Source of the DNA: Eucalyptus grandis
Lineage: Eukaryota; Streptophyta; Magnoliopsida; Myrtales; Myrtaceae
DNA length: 64,000 bases
Reading direction: 5' to 3'
Assembly (NCBI RefSeq): GCF_016545825.1
Contig: NC_052615.1
Coordinates: forward strand, 20,700,520-20,764,519
Part shown: in pieces, positions 50,305 through 61,831 of the stretch
Layout of the letters: every line of letters begins with the position of its first letter
How positions within the stretch are numbered: position 1 is the stretch's first letter
Made by a program: the position numbers and the translations under genes
The notes under the pieces: generated by a model
What the model saw: only the letters and a program-made list of their open reading frames with translations
Database searches by the model: none
Told to the model about the DNA's origin: nothing

Positions 50305-51145
50305 TGAGAGTGCTAGTATGAACAAAATAAAGGAGTTAGGGAAGAGAATAAGAACACGAGATTTATAGTGGTTCGGCTTAATCCAAGCCTACGTCCACTC
50401 TCCCACGATAACAGCCTTCTTGGCTGGATTCCACTATGCAATCAACAAGAGATTACAACTCCGAGTGCAAACACTTAGTAGTAGATCACACTATCTCACT
50501 AAGTCACTCTCTTGGTATTTCTCTCACGATTACAAACGTTTAAGCTCTCAAGAGACAAGTATATGATCTAAAGTCGCTTAGACTTTGGAATTATAAATTC
50601 TACGCTCCGTCTCTTACTTGCTCATCGGTCCATGATCTCCTTAAATACTCCTCCACTTCCAAACTACCGTTGGACAGTATCCGAGAATCGTCTTCCAATA
50701 TACCCATTGGACAGCTCTGCATCTTAGAAGATTTGGTAGCCGTTGAGTGACAAAGGTAAAATCCCAAATTGATTCCGATCGCCCATACAAACGAAATCTT
50801 GGTTTCCATAAGTAAAGCTTCTTCGTATAGAAAGATCTTGTCTTCAATCAAATCAATCTTGATGTGGAATCCAAACCAGATCACTAGCCGTTGTATGATT
50901 GGGCTTGAGTTACGATTCATTGAATCTGGATGTAAAGTCTGAGTCTTGAGACTTTACGATATGAGTCTTGAGACTTTACAACCTGGGTCTTTAGACTTTA
51001 AGTCTTGAGTCTGCGGTCTTCGGACTTTGATAATATCCTTTACATGTTCTATCATCTGCATGGTCTATTACTCAACCATCAAACATGTTAGTAGCCTTTG
51101 ATTTATTTTGTCATCTTCAAAACATCATAAGGGATTTCCCTAACA
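50305..51145 (-). repeat. Array LTR 15 (rightmost)
   Basis: Outer right LTR, ending ccctaaca directly before the second gaatg copy (51146-51150). In element orientation it is the 5' LTR of the whole array. Confidence 0.92.
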
Positions 51146-51150
51146 GAATG

Positions 51151-51648
51151 GAAAGTTGCCATCCTACAATTTTCTAAAAGTGTGGGGGTGTTTGGCCAAG
51201 GTGGTGATTCCTCCTCCGAAACAAACTCGGTTGGGACCTAAAACGGTGGATTGCATATTCATCGGTTATGCTCAAAATAGTAGTGCATATAGATTTTTGG
51301 TTCATAAATTTGAAAATGTGGAAATTCATGTCATACAATCCTAGAATCAAGGGATGCTGAATTTTTTGAGGATATATATCCTACAAAAAGAAATCAAGGA
51401 GAACTTTCTTAGAAAAGGCTTAGAGAATCAGAATCTAAGAATGATGAAGTTGTGACCAAAGAAGCCGAACTTCAAAGGAGTAAAAGGTCTCGAATCGAAA
51501 AATCTTTCGGACCTGATTTTCTAACATACATGTTAGAAGGTGAGCCCCAAACATATAAAGAGGCAATGTCATCTCCAGATGCTCATTTCGGAAAGAAGCA
51601 TTGACAATGAAATCCATTCTATCCTAAGTAACCATACTTGAGAATTGG
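51151..51648 (+). pseudogene. Copia integrase C-terminus and linker, resumed
   Basis: Immediately after the target duplication the Copia frame resumes with PSYNFLKVWGCLAKV, the usual post-core integrase segment, then KTVDCIFIGYAQNSSAYRFL. It decays by about 51345 and further open pieces (KRSRIEKSFGPDF-like) are out of frame. Confidence 0.88.
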
Positions 51649-52422
51649 TTGATCTTCCACCTGGAAATAAATCAATTGGATGTAAATGAATTTTCAAGAA
51701 AAAAACTAAAAGCTGATGGTTCCATTGATAAGTACAAAGCTCGGCTTGTAGCCAAAGGGTTTAGACAAAAAGAGGGTCTTGACTACTTGGATACTTATTC
51801 ACCTGTCACAAGAATAGCATCAGTAAGGATGTTGATTGCTATAGCTTCGCTATACAATTTGCAGATACATCAAATGGATGTGACAACTGCATTCTTAAAT
51901 GGTGATCTCGATGATGAGATTTATATGGAACAACCTGAAGGGTTTAAGGTCAAAGGACAAGAACACAAAGTGTGTAGACTTGTCAAATTATTGTATGGAC
52001 TTAAACAAGCTCCTAAGCAATGGCATGAGAAATTTGACCGGGTAATGATTCAAAATGGGTATAGAATCAATGAGTGTGACAAATGTGTGTACACTAAATC
52101 CACTATAGTTGGATATGTACTTATTTGTCTATATATTGATGACTTATTAATTCTTGGAGATAACATTGAGGTCATCAAAATCACCAAGAACATTCTCAAG
52201 AAGAACTTTGAGATGAAAGATTTAGGTGTTGCAGATGTTATACTCAGCATCAAAATTCTAAGAAATTTTGATGGCTTAGGTTTAACACAATCTCATTACA
52301 TTGAAAAGGTATTTGAGAGATTTAAAGGATTCGGCATTAAAGATGCAAACAATCCTTTTCTTCCACACCTAACTTTAAGAAAGAACATTGGAAATAGTGT
52401 TAGACAGCTGGAATACTCTTAA
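51649..52422 (+). pseudogene. Copia reverse transcriptase domain
   Basis: A 257-codon open stretch covers most of the RVT_2 domain: YKARLVAKGFRQKEGLDYLDTYSPV, MDVTTAFLNGDLDDEIYMEQPEGF, LKQAPKQWHEKF and the catalytic YIDDLLILG. The N-terminal residues before SRKKLKADGS are altered and the frame ends at TAA 52420. RT copies the element RNA to DNA; this copy is incomplete but recognisably recent. Confidence 0.93.
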
Positions 52423-53075
52423 GTAATCGGCAGCATCATGTATATCATGAATTGCACTAGACCTGATATTGCGTACTTAGTAAGCAAACTAAGTAGATAT
52501 ACCAGTAATCCAGGTCATGAGCACTAGAATGCTTTGATGAGAGTATTAGGATAGTTGAAAAGGACAAAAGACTATGTTCTACAATGGCAAATATCCAGCT
52601 GTTTTGGAAGGTTATTATGATGCCAACTAGATTTCAGATTCTGATGAATCGAAATCAACTAGCGGATATGTGTTCACGCTAGGAGGTGCTGCAGTGTCAT
52701 GGAAATCCTCTAAACAAACTCTAATAACGTGCTCTACAATGGAATCAGAGTTTGTTACTTTGGATAAAGCTGCTGAAGAAGCAGAATGGCTTCGACATTT
52801 TTTAGAAGATGTTCCAATGTGCCCAAAACCTATGCCTACAATTTGCATACATTGTGACAATCAAGCAGCAATTGCAAGGGCGCATAATGTGATTTATAAC
52901 GGTAAGTCTAGACATATTCGTCATAGACATAACACTGTAAGGTAGTTGCTCTCAAATGGAATCATTTCTTTAGACTTTGTAAAGTCGAAGGAAAATATTG
53001 CGAATCCGCTGACAAAATGTTTGTCAAAAGAGCAGATAAACTGCGCATCGAGGGGAATGGGTTTAAGAGCTTTAA
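52423..53075 (+). pseudogene. Copia RNase H domain, degenerate
   Basis: MYIMNCTRPDIAYLVSKLSRY follows the RT but is then cut by stops (TAG near 52526 and others). [61 protein letters not shown] and a broken PLTKCLSKEQ follow. All are standard Copia RNase H motifs. Confidence 0.88.
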
Positions 53076-53637
53076 CCTAATAAAGAGATTCCAGGGTAAA
53101 AACCTAACCTATGCAATTGGAGATCCCATGGTCTAGGTTCAATAGGACAATGCAAATTTTGGAAACTCTAGTGTAAGCACTGTCTCCCATTCCTATGATG
53201 CAACAGTGCTTTCCTACAACGTTATTAAGGGTACGCCATGTGTTTAATGATTCCTATAACTTGGAATATAACATCCAAGTAAGATATGGTAGGATATCTT
53301 TAATAGGAATGCACCTATATGCGTGGAGCTGGCCAACTCTATGAAAATCTTTAAAGGCTAGATTTTCTAAAGCACGCATGAATCCCGAGAGGTTCAGGGC
53401 CGAAAGAACGAACACAACCGAGAACCAATCTTGAATTAGAAATACTCTGTGTGAGGTTTATTGTCTAGGCTTACACAAACAACTGGCGATTCAAGGCTTA
53501 GTCCATCGACTAGTTAAGTAAGTCTGATAGGCTTTCACTAAAGAAGGTTCAAGACGAAAGCTACCTATCTTGATGCAGTGTATTTCAACAGGTATGCTCA
53601 GATTCCTTCGAGTCAAAAATGTTTTGTTGATCCATTA
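53076..53637 (+). other. Copia 3' untranslated region
   Basis: Non-coding sequence between the RNase H remnant and the polypurine tract; no ORF or repeat of note. Confidence 0.6.
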
Positions 53638-53648
53638 ATGTGGGGGAT
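53638..53648 (+). other. Copia polypurine tract
   Basis: atgtgggggat abuts the 3' LTR start TGTT; the G-run is the plus-strand primer site. Confidence 0.75.
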
Positions 53649-54281
53649 TGTTATAATTATGGTTAATGGATCAACGAATGACAATAAATTAAGATACGTC
53701 TTTTCTATTCACGTATCTCTTTTGGATTCATGAATTTCTTAAACTTTTCCGTTCATGTATCTATTGAATTCATGAATTTCCAAGATTTATGTATCTTTTA
53801 GTTCATGTATTTATTGAGTTCACGAATCTCTTGAATTCACGTATCTCTGGATTTGTGAATCTCTTGAATTCATGTATCTCTTGATTCATGAATTTCGTGG
53901 ATACATGCGTCTATTTAATTCATGTATATCTTCTGTACATGAACTAAAAATCTCTATAAATAGATGGGAGCATAGAGCTTCATTATGGTTTTTTGGTTTT
54001 TCCGACTCAATTCTACAAAAGGCTCTGATACACTTTTCTACTCTTCTAATTTTTCTGAGTGTGCTGGTTCAATTGAACGGTTCGACTAAGTTATGTTTGT
54101 ATAGTGCTAATCCAAACAGGTTCAAGGTGTTGTATCTTGGGAGGCATAGTTCGTGAATCTGCGGAGCATCATTGGCATGAACTAATTGCCTTAAGGATAT
54201 TAAGATATTCGTACCTCACCTCCAATTTCATGTTCTGATTGCAACAAATAGTTTGTGTTTTCTTTGGATTATTTTCCAACA
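53649..54281 (+). repeat. Copia 3' LTR (633 bp)
   Basis: TG...CA, homologous to 14498-15205 but without its two internal duplications. TATAAATAG begins at 53955. Scattered substitutions against the 5' LTR indicate an insertion that is not very recent. Confidence 0.92.
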
Positions 54282-54283
54282 CC

Positions 54284-57152
54284 TGTCGCGACCTACCCTC
54301 GGGGGGAGGGAGCAGGTTTAGGGGTATTGCCTAAAGAACGGGCCTAAAGGCCCATGATTAGGCGCGAGCTCTCCCAAGCCCATACCCCGCGTGACGTTGG
54401 GATATTCTTAAGAAATTTGCACAAAAGGAGTCGCCACTAGCCTATTAGGGTCGGCTAGAAACCAAGTGAGGCATGGGAGCGTGCCTCACTTCCTACGCAA
54501 CCAGAGAGTCTAGGATCGAGGACTTGATTACACTAATTGACTAATTAGTGCCCTTTCGATACCTAATCTTGTTCATTTTAACAAAATGATTTTCATCAGG
54601 CAGTTTAGATTGATTTCATACCTATCCACTAACATAGGAGGTGAGCATGCAGGTGCACAATCAATAAAGTAATAATTATACCTACCAAGATCCTATTTGC
54701 CCTAAAATTAAACACGTGCAAATTAAACATAAAACATGTAAATTAAACATCTGATAAAAACAACATATAAGAAAATAAAGGCTTAATCACACTAAAGCGG
54801 CAATACATAGCAATTCCTAACCAAACTTTATCATTTTTGGATTTTCGAAAATTTTAATTTAATTTAATTTTAAAAAAAAATTAATTAAAGTTAAAAAAAA
54901 GCGAATTTTTTTAATGTTTTCTGAGTTTTTTGAAATTCCAGAAAAAAATTTAAATTTTTATCATTTTTTTTGAAAATTTTGATTTTTTTGATTTTTTTGA
55001 TTTTTTTGATTTTTTTTAATTTTTAATATATATTTAATACTTCAATAAAAATGGGTTCGGACCGGGTAAACCCAACCCGGCCCGTGGACCAAACCCAAAT
55101 CCGGATCCAACATTTTGGATAAAAAAATCGTTTTCAATTTTTTTTTTAAAAACAAAATTAAAAATTAAAAATTAAAAATTAAAAAAATTAAAATTAAAAT
55201 CCTTCCACTTGTCTTTTCTCACTGCACTCCCCTGCGCCATTTGCTTCTGCGATTCCTCTTTCCCGAAGCCCCTTTTTACTTTCTTTTTCTATAATTTTTT
55301 TGCTTTTCATTTCTTTCTTTACTTTTCGTTTTCTTTTGTTTCTTCTTTTATTTTACTTTTTTTTTTTTTTGGTCTTCTTCTCCACAGGTTCTCTCCTTCG
55401 GGCTTGCCCCCTGCACGCCTTCAACCCTCCCGAAGACCACCTTCTCCTTCCTCGCGACATTCCTCACCAAAATTTGCTTCTTTACCAAAAATAATTCTAA
55501 CAACAACAATAACCAAAGCATTTAGCATCCCTTCTAACACCAAGCCACCCCGACCGTCACAAATCAACGTCGGCCATGAGGGCTGCTACACCATTTTCGG
55601 ATGTGAACACCCCGGCTCAAACACACATGATTATTTCACGAAAATCGCGTGAAATCGCGATGAAAACATACGAGATAGTCATGGTCCAACATGTATATGA
55701 ACAAGTGTAAATTAGACTGAGTTTGAACGTAGGTTTTTTTTCGGTTCTCTTTGAGACATTTTGTCAAACATTGAGCATGTAGCAGCTAAGAAAAAAGGCA
55801 TACGGGCTCATTCGAGGCTTGAATCCGAGTAAAAATCAACACAGCATGCACAAGCAACACAAATCCACTAAAGAACATATATCACACTCAAGCAGATGCG
55901 AGCACAGCAAGCATTTTCAGCCACAACATACCCACCGACTCGCATTTCATCAACCGGTTAGCATACACAACAGAAACGAAGGATCTCAGGACCGGTATAG
56001 ACTCGAGCACAAGCCTGGACATCTGTCAACATGCACTAGGACATCTATGAGCTTTCATGGAGTTCTGGTGTAGCCGAAGCTCGCGTGAACAGGTCGGCCG
56101 CAAGCTCCGGCCCGAGACCTCGAAGTGAAGCGGGAAGCCTACCTGGTTCGGATGGCGAGCAACAGGCGTACTTCAAACGACGGTGAAGCGTTCTCTCTCT
56201 CGATCCTCTCTCTTTCAAGCTCGCCCTCTTTCAAGCTCGCTCTCCGGTGCTCTCTTTTCTCCGGAAACGATCAATGGCAGTGGACAACCGTTCGGAGGGG
56301 TCCTCTCTCTGTGATTGATGTGTTTTCTCTCGCTCGCTCCTCGGTACTCTCTCTATGGTCTCGATTTTTTTGTAGTGACGATTCCCCCGATTCTCCCTCT
56401 CTCGAACTCTTTGTTCTCTCTCCACCAAAGAACCAATCGAGACCTCCCCCCCTCTGTGCTGTTGCCTTCTCCGGTTTTATACCCGGCCAGCAAGCGCGCA
56501 TGGCCTCTGCGGCTGCCAGCTTGCCGGCCGGACTGCCCCTCCGACCCGCGGATCACGCCGCTCACCTGCCACCGATCCCCTTGCTCCCTCTCGTTGTTGC
56601 CCTCTCCGGTTTTATACTCGGCCAGCAAACGCGCATGGCCTCTCGGCTGCCCGCTTGCCGGCGGACTGCCCCTCCGACCCGCGGATCACGCCCCTCACCT
56701 GCCACCGATCCCCTTGCTCCCTCTGTTGTTGCCCTGTTTTTGTTCTTCTTTACAGGTGCTTGCAGTGAAGACCGACTGCAGGGGGAGATGGCCAACTTGT
56801 GCGCGGGCTGGGCTGAAGGGAAAAAGAAAAACCAAGGTGGGCCGGGCCTAGCGTGCAAGAAAGAGGAAAGGAAATGGAGGAATGGGCCTGCTCAAGGCTT
56901 GTCCGAACTTGGCCTAATTGCCCTCTCTCTTTTTTCATTCATTTTTTTTTTAATTTCGAAATTTTCTTTTACTAATTTTTTTGATAAAAACTTTTGATTG
57001 ATTATAAGACTAGTGACACAAATTCTCCTAATGTCTATATGTGATGCAATTTTAATGAAATTTTTTTTTGTTGAGGAGTTGGAAATCAATCCCCAAATTT
57101 TCAATTCAATTAAGAAACACTTAAACAAATCGCCAAAATTTAGGTGTCAACA
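54284..57152 (-). repeat. Gypsy 3' LTR (2869 bp)
   Basis: Plus-strand TGTCGCGACC at 54284 and GTGTCAACA at 57152 give TG/CA ends; a polypurine tract abuts the right side. The inside has an AT-rich low-complexity block (54840-55200) and a CT-rich part (55250-56760) with two near-identical ~130-bp segments around cccctccgacccgcggatcac (56530-56610, 56660-56730). The long ORFs here are compositional, not genes. Confidence 0.8.
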
Positions 57153-57166
57153 GCTGCCCCTCTTTG
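57153..57166 (-). other. Gypsy polypurine tract
   Basis: Minus strand CAAAGAGGGGCAGC directly upstream of the LTR start TGTTGACACC. Confidence 0.8.
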
Positions 57167-57417
57167 AATGGGAACTCGAAGAGATTCCTTTCAAAGACGA
57201 GAGACACCTAAATTTTTCCCATGGACAATGACGATCAGGGGCCGCCGATGAGAAAAGGGGATAAAAGGACGACCCTATTTTGTGAGAAAATAGCCTTCGA
57301 TTGAGATGGGAAAATATTATTGTATGATAATGAGTTCGACTGGAAGAAAGGTCTCACCGTGTACAAACGGGTTTCGACCGGACATAGACAAACATGATTT
57401 ACGGATGAATCTGCGAG

Positions 57418-57752
57418 CCGTGTGGTTTAGGAAAAACCACCAACCCCGTGGTTTAAGGATAAACCCACCAACCGTGTGGTTTAAGGATGGACCCACGAAC
57501 CATGTGGTTTAGGAAAGCCACCAACCCCGTGGTTTAAGGATAAACCCACCAACCGTGTGGTTTAAGGATAGACCCATGAACCGTGTGGTTTAAGGATAGA
57601 CCCACTAACCTTGTGGTTTAAGGATAGACCCACCAACCGTGTGGTTTAAGGATAGACCCACGAACCACGTGGTTTAAGGATAGACCCACCAACCGTGTGG
57701 TTTAAGGATAGACCCACGAACCGCGTGGTTTAAGGATAGACCCACGAACCTT
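57418..57752. repeat. 28-bp tandem repeat, about 12 copies
   Basis: Unit ccgtgtggtttaaggatagacccac plus gaa/caa. A few units read gtttaggaaa..cc instead of gtttaaggatagaccc. Units are contiguous without spacers. The array lies in the 3' non-coding part of the Gypsy element. Confidence 0.85.
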
Positions 57753-59874
57753 GTGAGATGGCAAGGTTTGAGGTTGACCATGAACCTTTGATTTTTGGGG
57801 AAGCATCCACTCACCCCTTGAAAACCGCATGACTTCACTAAGGAATCCTGTAAAACTCAACTTGAGCAAATGTCGTTAGAGACGCCATTAAGAGACGTAT
57901 GAGCAATATTACAGCATTAATTGAACAAGCTAATCGAATTGAGTCTGATTCCCTTGAGAAACATTCAATGTCAGCTATCATCATGTGACGCAAAGTTGTC
58001 ATCTTGCTCGAGAATGCATCATTAATCATCAAATTTTCTAGGAAACAAGTTCTCATTAGAATGACTATAACTCATGAAAAAGGATCATCAATCATGCCAA
58101 ACTACAATTTCTTAGTCAGAAAGAATTTCTCACACACTCTCAATAAAATGGCTATTTGATCTCATCCATTCATGTGGGAGATAACTGGTTGCTGAGGGTA
58201 TCTCACATAACCTATGTCGAAGGCTTCCAGAAACATTCGTAATGAGCACAATATGATCGATCAAAAGGGTCTTTTGAAAGGATCGCAATATAGGCTTGGT
58301 TATGGCTTACACAAAGGAATTATTGCTTTAAGGCCAATAAAGGAACATTTGTCATTATCTTCATCAGGTTTACGAGTCGAGCACTTGGAAGATAAGACAA
58401 GATAGAATTATCTCCACTCCTTCTAGTAGTAACTTCTTTGCCTTCTAGCAGTAACTTCTTTGTGGCATTCTCATCCTTACTCAAACCATCCCAATCAGAA
58501 GAGACTTCGGAAGAGGGTTGTAATGTTGGCTTGGGTGAGGCTCGAAAGGCTTAAAATTTTCAAGAGGGTTTTTAAGAGTCGGTGATCATCATGGCATCAT
58601 AACCAGGTCACTCGACCTTTCGAAAGCGTTTGGCTTTTGAAACACAGCACATTTCAAAAGTCCCCTGACTAATCATTTATGCATGGGAGCTTTGCTCATT
58701 TCGCTAATGTCTTTTGTTCTTGCGATTGATTTTTTTGATTTTTTTTTTTTTTTTTGATTTTTTTTTTTTTGCGCATGCACTTAGATTTGATAATTTTTTC
58801 CTTATAAGATGCAGCCCTTTGGCTCTTTTTCTTAACGGGCATTGGCCTTGCTTTTACCAGGCACACTGCTTTTTCACCCCCCCCAAATTTGTCGAACTTT
58901 TTGTTCTTTGAACTGTTGTAGTTCTTATGACTTTCGAGATTTTTTTTTCACATTTTCTCGTGACTGTCAATTGTGTTTGATCAATTCTTATGCCTTGCCC
59001 CAGTGAAGGGAGATGATCACCACTCAGGGTTCAGAAATGAATAATCAGGCCCAAATTGGTTAAAGCAATGGATATCAGTGTTTGGGTAGAGAAAGAAATG
59101 CTTTTCTTCACATTAGGATAAGTCAAGCTCTAATGAGAATTCCTCTGAAGCTATCACCAGAAGATTGATGCAAGTGAAAATAATAGAATCTTTCTCAATC
59201 TTTCGATCTACAACACGCTTGTAACCTCCTATGCTGCCTCAATGTAGGGTTGTTCTTAACAATGGTACTTTGAAGGATCATCTTTATTTAGCCGAAAGGG
59301 TGTTAGCAAGATGTCAGTTCAGTGCTTGGGATTGATGGATGAAATGCCTTTATCATTTCGATCTTTGCGCTCAATGCAAATGAATCCTCCGTCCTAAGAG
59401 GAAGTCGTTTTCCACTCAACTCTCAAAAGTGTTTGAAGGACGTGTTTGGAAATGGCTTACTTTCCTTCATTCTAAGCACTTCTTATTTGGCATGATTAAC
59501 ATTCCCTTTTAGTTTTGTCAAAATCACTCATACGAAGTTCCCCTCATGAAGACACAATTAACAACAACTGAATCGACAATATGAATGACACTAGGCGCTC
59601 TACTTTTCATTCACTCATCTCTTTCATCATTTTCGATTTTTTTTTTTTTTAATAAAGGAGAAGGAACACCCGATTGCCTTTGTAGAGGCTGGGTAGCCAT
59701 TCGAATCAACCTTTCAGGGGCAACGATCAACTTCTTCCATCCTGTTGTAACTTCATCGAGTTGGTTGGATACCTGAAATACAAATAAATATGCATGTATG
59801 TGATGTATGCATGACATGCATGATGCTATGTGACTCGGATTATGCGCAAAATGGCTCTACGGCCTTGATCTCAT
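57753..59874. other. Gypsy 3' non-coding region
   Basis: About 2.1 kb between the tandem repeat and the integrase end, with T-runs (58730-58770, 59637-59652). No ORF with recognisable similarity. Confidence 0.6.
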
Positions 59875-60741
59875 TCATGGGAAATACTTCTTTACAACAT
59901 CGGCGTTTACAGGCTTAGACAGCTCATGGCCGTCCATTTCAACTAACACCATAGCACCACCCGGGAGGATTTTCTTAATGACATAAGGTCCCTCATAGTT
60001 CGGGGTAAACTTGCCACGAGGATCCGGGATGATCGGCAGGACTTTCCTTAGCACCAAGTCATTGACCTCAAAGTGCCTAGGACGAACCTTCCGATTGAAG
60101 GCCTTCGCGACCCGTTTCTGATAGCATTGACCATGACATATTGCCTTCAGCCTCTTCCCATCAATCATGTTTAGCTGCTCATGCCTCTGTTGTATCCATT
60201 CGACTTCATCGAGCTTTGACTGAGAAAGGACCCTCAACGAGGGAATCTCGACTTCTATAGGCAGGACAGCCTCCATTCCATATACTAACGAAAAAGGAGT
60301 TGCCCCTGTGGAGGTGTGAATAGATGTTCAGTATGCCATCAGTGCGTAAGGAAGCCTTTCGTGCCAATCACGATAATTTTCAGCAGTCTTTGCCAAGATC
60401 TTCTTTATGTTCTTATTTGCTGCCTCAACTGCCCCATTCATTTGAGGACGATATGGTGATGAGTTCAAATGGTGAACTCGAAACTCATCAAGCAAGTCAT
60501 TTACAACTTTGTTGTTTAAGTTGGACCCATTGTCAGTGATGATCGCCTCCGGTACCCCATAGCGGGCGATAATATCGCGGCGAATGAATTTGGCTACATT
60601 CTTGGCAGTGACATTGGCGTACGAGTTGGCTTCAATCCACTTCGTAAAGTAGTCGATTGCTACCAAGATAAATCGATGTCCATTTGACGCCTTGGGATTG
60701 ATGGGCCCGATCACGTCAATTCCCCACATAGAGAAGGGCAA
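59875..60741 (-). pseudogene. Gypsy integrase core and C-terminus
   Basis: The core has MWGIDVIGPI (first Asp), AIITDNGSN (second Asp) and NGAVEAANKNIKKIL (Glu). A TGA (60328-60330) interrupts it after LPYALMAY; the frame then continues with FSLVYGMEAVLPIEVEIPS and a GPF/Y-like C-terminal module (DLVLRKV, GKFTPNYEGPYVIKKI) to the stop at 59875. No chromodomain is seen, as expected for Tat elements. Confidence 0.92.
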
Positions 60742-61240
60742 GACTGGGACATTTGGTGAAGCTCATTTGGTGGAGCGTTTATCTTATCCCCATAAATTTG
60801 ACATTGGTGACAACATCGCACATGTTGTATGCAGTCGGATTCCATTGTCAACCAGTAGTAGCCGAGTCGCATGATCTTTCTTGCCAAGAGGTGACCATTC
60901 ATGTGGGGGCCACACTCCCCTTCATGTATTTCCTTCATCAAACAATTGGCTTCTTTGGCGTCGACGCACCTTAGTAATGTCGAGTCAAAGGCCTTTTTGT
61001 AGAGGACATCTCCACTGGTGAAGAATTTTGATGCTAGCTTCAGCAAATGCTTTCTGTCTGCTGCTTCACTTCCTTCGGGGAATTCACCCTTCTGTAGATA
61101 CTTCAAGATGTCGTGATACCAAGGTTGTCCATCTGGTTCCTCTTCAACCGTCATACAATAAGCCGGGCGTCGAAGGATTTCAATCCTTAACGGTTCAATG
61201 TCCAAGCCCCCAGCTACTTGCAACATCGAAGATAAGGTAG
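60711..61240 (-). pseudogene. Gypsy integrase zinc-binding domain and linker
   Basis: The frame carries LLRCVDAKEANCLMKEIHEG, then H...H (GPHMNGHLLARKIM) and HVRCCHQCQIYGD, giving the HHCC integrase finger. It shifts by one base near 60735 relative to the core, and another one-base shift near 61258 separates it from the RNase H. Confidence 0.9.
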
Positions 61241-61831
61241 CTAGGGCATCGGCCGAACCTGATTTTGAGACCTTGGTAAGTATTCGAATGATATTTCTTG
61301 GAATTTTTCGATCAACTCCCCAAGGAACTCATGATATGGAATTAATTTAGAATCTTGTGTTCGCCATTTGCCTTCGGTCTGTAAGATGATAAGGGTTGAA
61401 TCACCATAAACTTGCAGCTTCCGAATCTTCATATCAATGGCGGCTTGGAGACCGAGAATGCATGCTTCATATTCAACGATGTTATTTGTGCAAGGAAATG
61501 TCAATTTAGCGGCGACAGGGTAGTGTTGTCCATCTGGGGAAATAAGGACCGCCCCAGTACCAGACCCAGCTAAGTTAACTGCACCATCGAAGTACATCGT
61601 CCATGTGTCACTGGATACAAGTAGAATTCGCTCCTCCGCATCACTATCCTCATCAAATGCTCCGGACCCCTTGGAACTTTCCGCTAACATGTCTGCTATG
61701 GCGCGACCTTTAACAGACTTTTGTCCTAGGCTCTGAACGTTGAATTCTGAAATTAAGATTTGCCATTTAGCCAACTTGCCCACTAACGCCGGCTTCTCTA
61801 AGAGATACCTGATGGGATCGTTTTCGGTCAC
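61241..61831 (-). pseudogene. Second RNase H domain (Tat-type)
   Basis: TWTMYFDGAVNLAGSGTGAV, NNIVEYEACILGLQAA and LQVYGDSTLII supply the Asp, Glu and Asp of an RNase HI-like fold downstream of the usual RT-RNase H. This extra domain between RNase H and integrase is a known mark of the Tat (including Ogre) lineage. Confidence 0.9.

Larger units (their letters stand above)
17488..51145 (-). mobile_element. Tandem array of a TR-GAG-type Copia element: 15 LTRs, 14 internal regions
   Basis: One block starts TG (17488) and ends CA (51145) inside the Copia integrase, flanked by gaatg at 17483-17487 and 51146-51150. Within it 15 LTRs of about 840-845 bp alternate with 14 internal regions of about 1.5 kb; spacing between successive LTR starts is 2338-2355 bp. 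Each LTR is shared by two neighbouring units. Read on the minus strand, each unit has LTR, two bases, primer-binding site TGGTATCAGAGC, a Gag ORF, a Ser/Asp/Glu-rich coding remnant, ~700 bp non-coding, polypurine tract, LTR. No PR, IN, RT or RNase H is present, so copying would need an autonomous partner. A single target duplication means one insertion, then expansion by unequal LTR recombination, or insertion of a concatemer. Confidence 0.95.
14498..54281 (+). mobile_element. Degenerate Ty1/Copia retrotransposon carrying a 33.7-kb nested insertion
   Basis: LTRs at 14498-15205 and 53649-54281 begin TG and end CA and are clearly homologous. The order gag, protease, integrase, RT, RNase H on the plus strand is the Copia order. 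Without the nested insertion the element would be about 6.1 kb. Coding parts carry multiple stops and shifts, so it is not autonomous. The left flank is ctcca and only two bases (cc) separate the right end from a Gypsy LTR, so a matching target duplication cannot be seen. No standard tRNA-Met primer-binding site follows the 5' LTR. Confidence 0.92.

Noticed and set aside
55209..55652. 147-codon ORF with hydrophobic start that looks like a secreted or membrane protein
   Set aside because: Its Phe/Ser/Leu content comes from T/C-rich low-complexity LTR sequence.
56125..56997. 290-codon ORF in the Gypsy LTR
   Set aside because: Ser/Leu/Pro-rich, overlaps other long ORFs in both strands, and lies inside an LTR with CT-rich bias and internal duplication.
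57418..57752. Regularly repeated 28-bp units resembling a CRISPR array
   Set aside because: Units are contiguous with no unique spacers, and the context is a plant Gypsy element.
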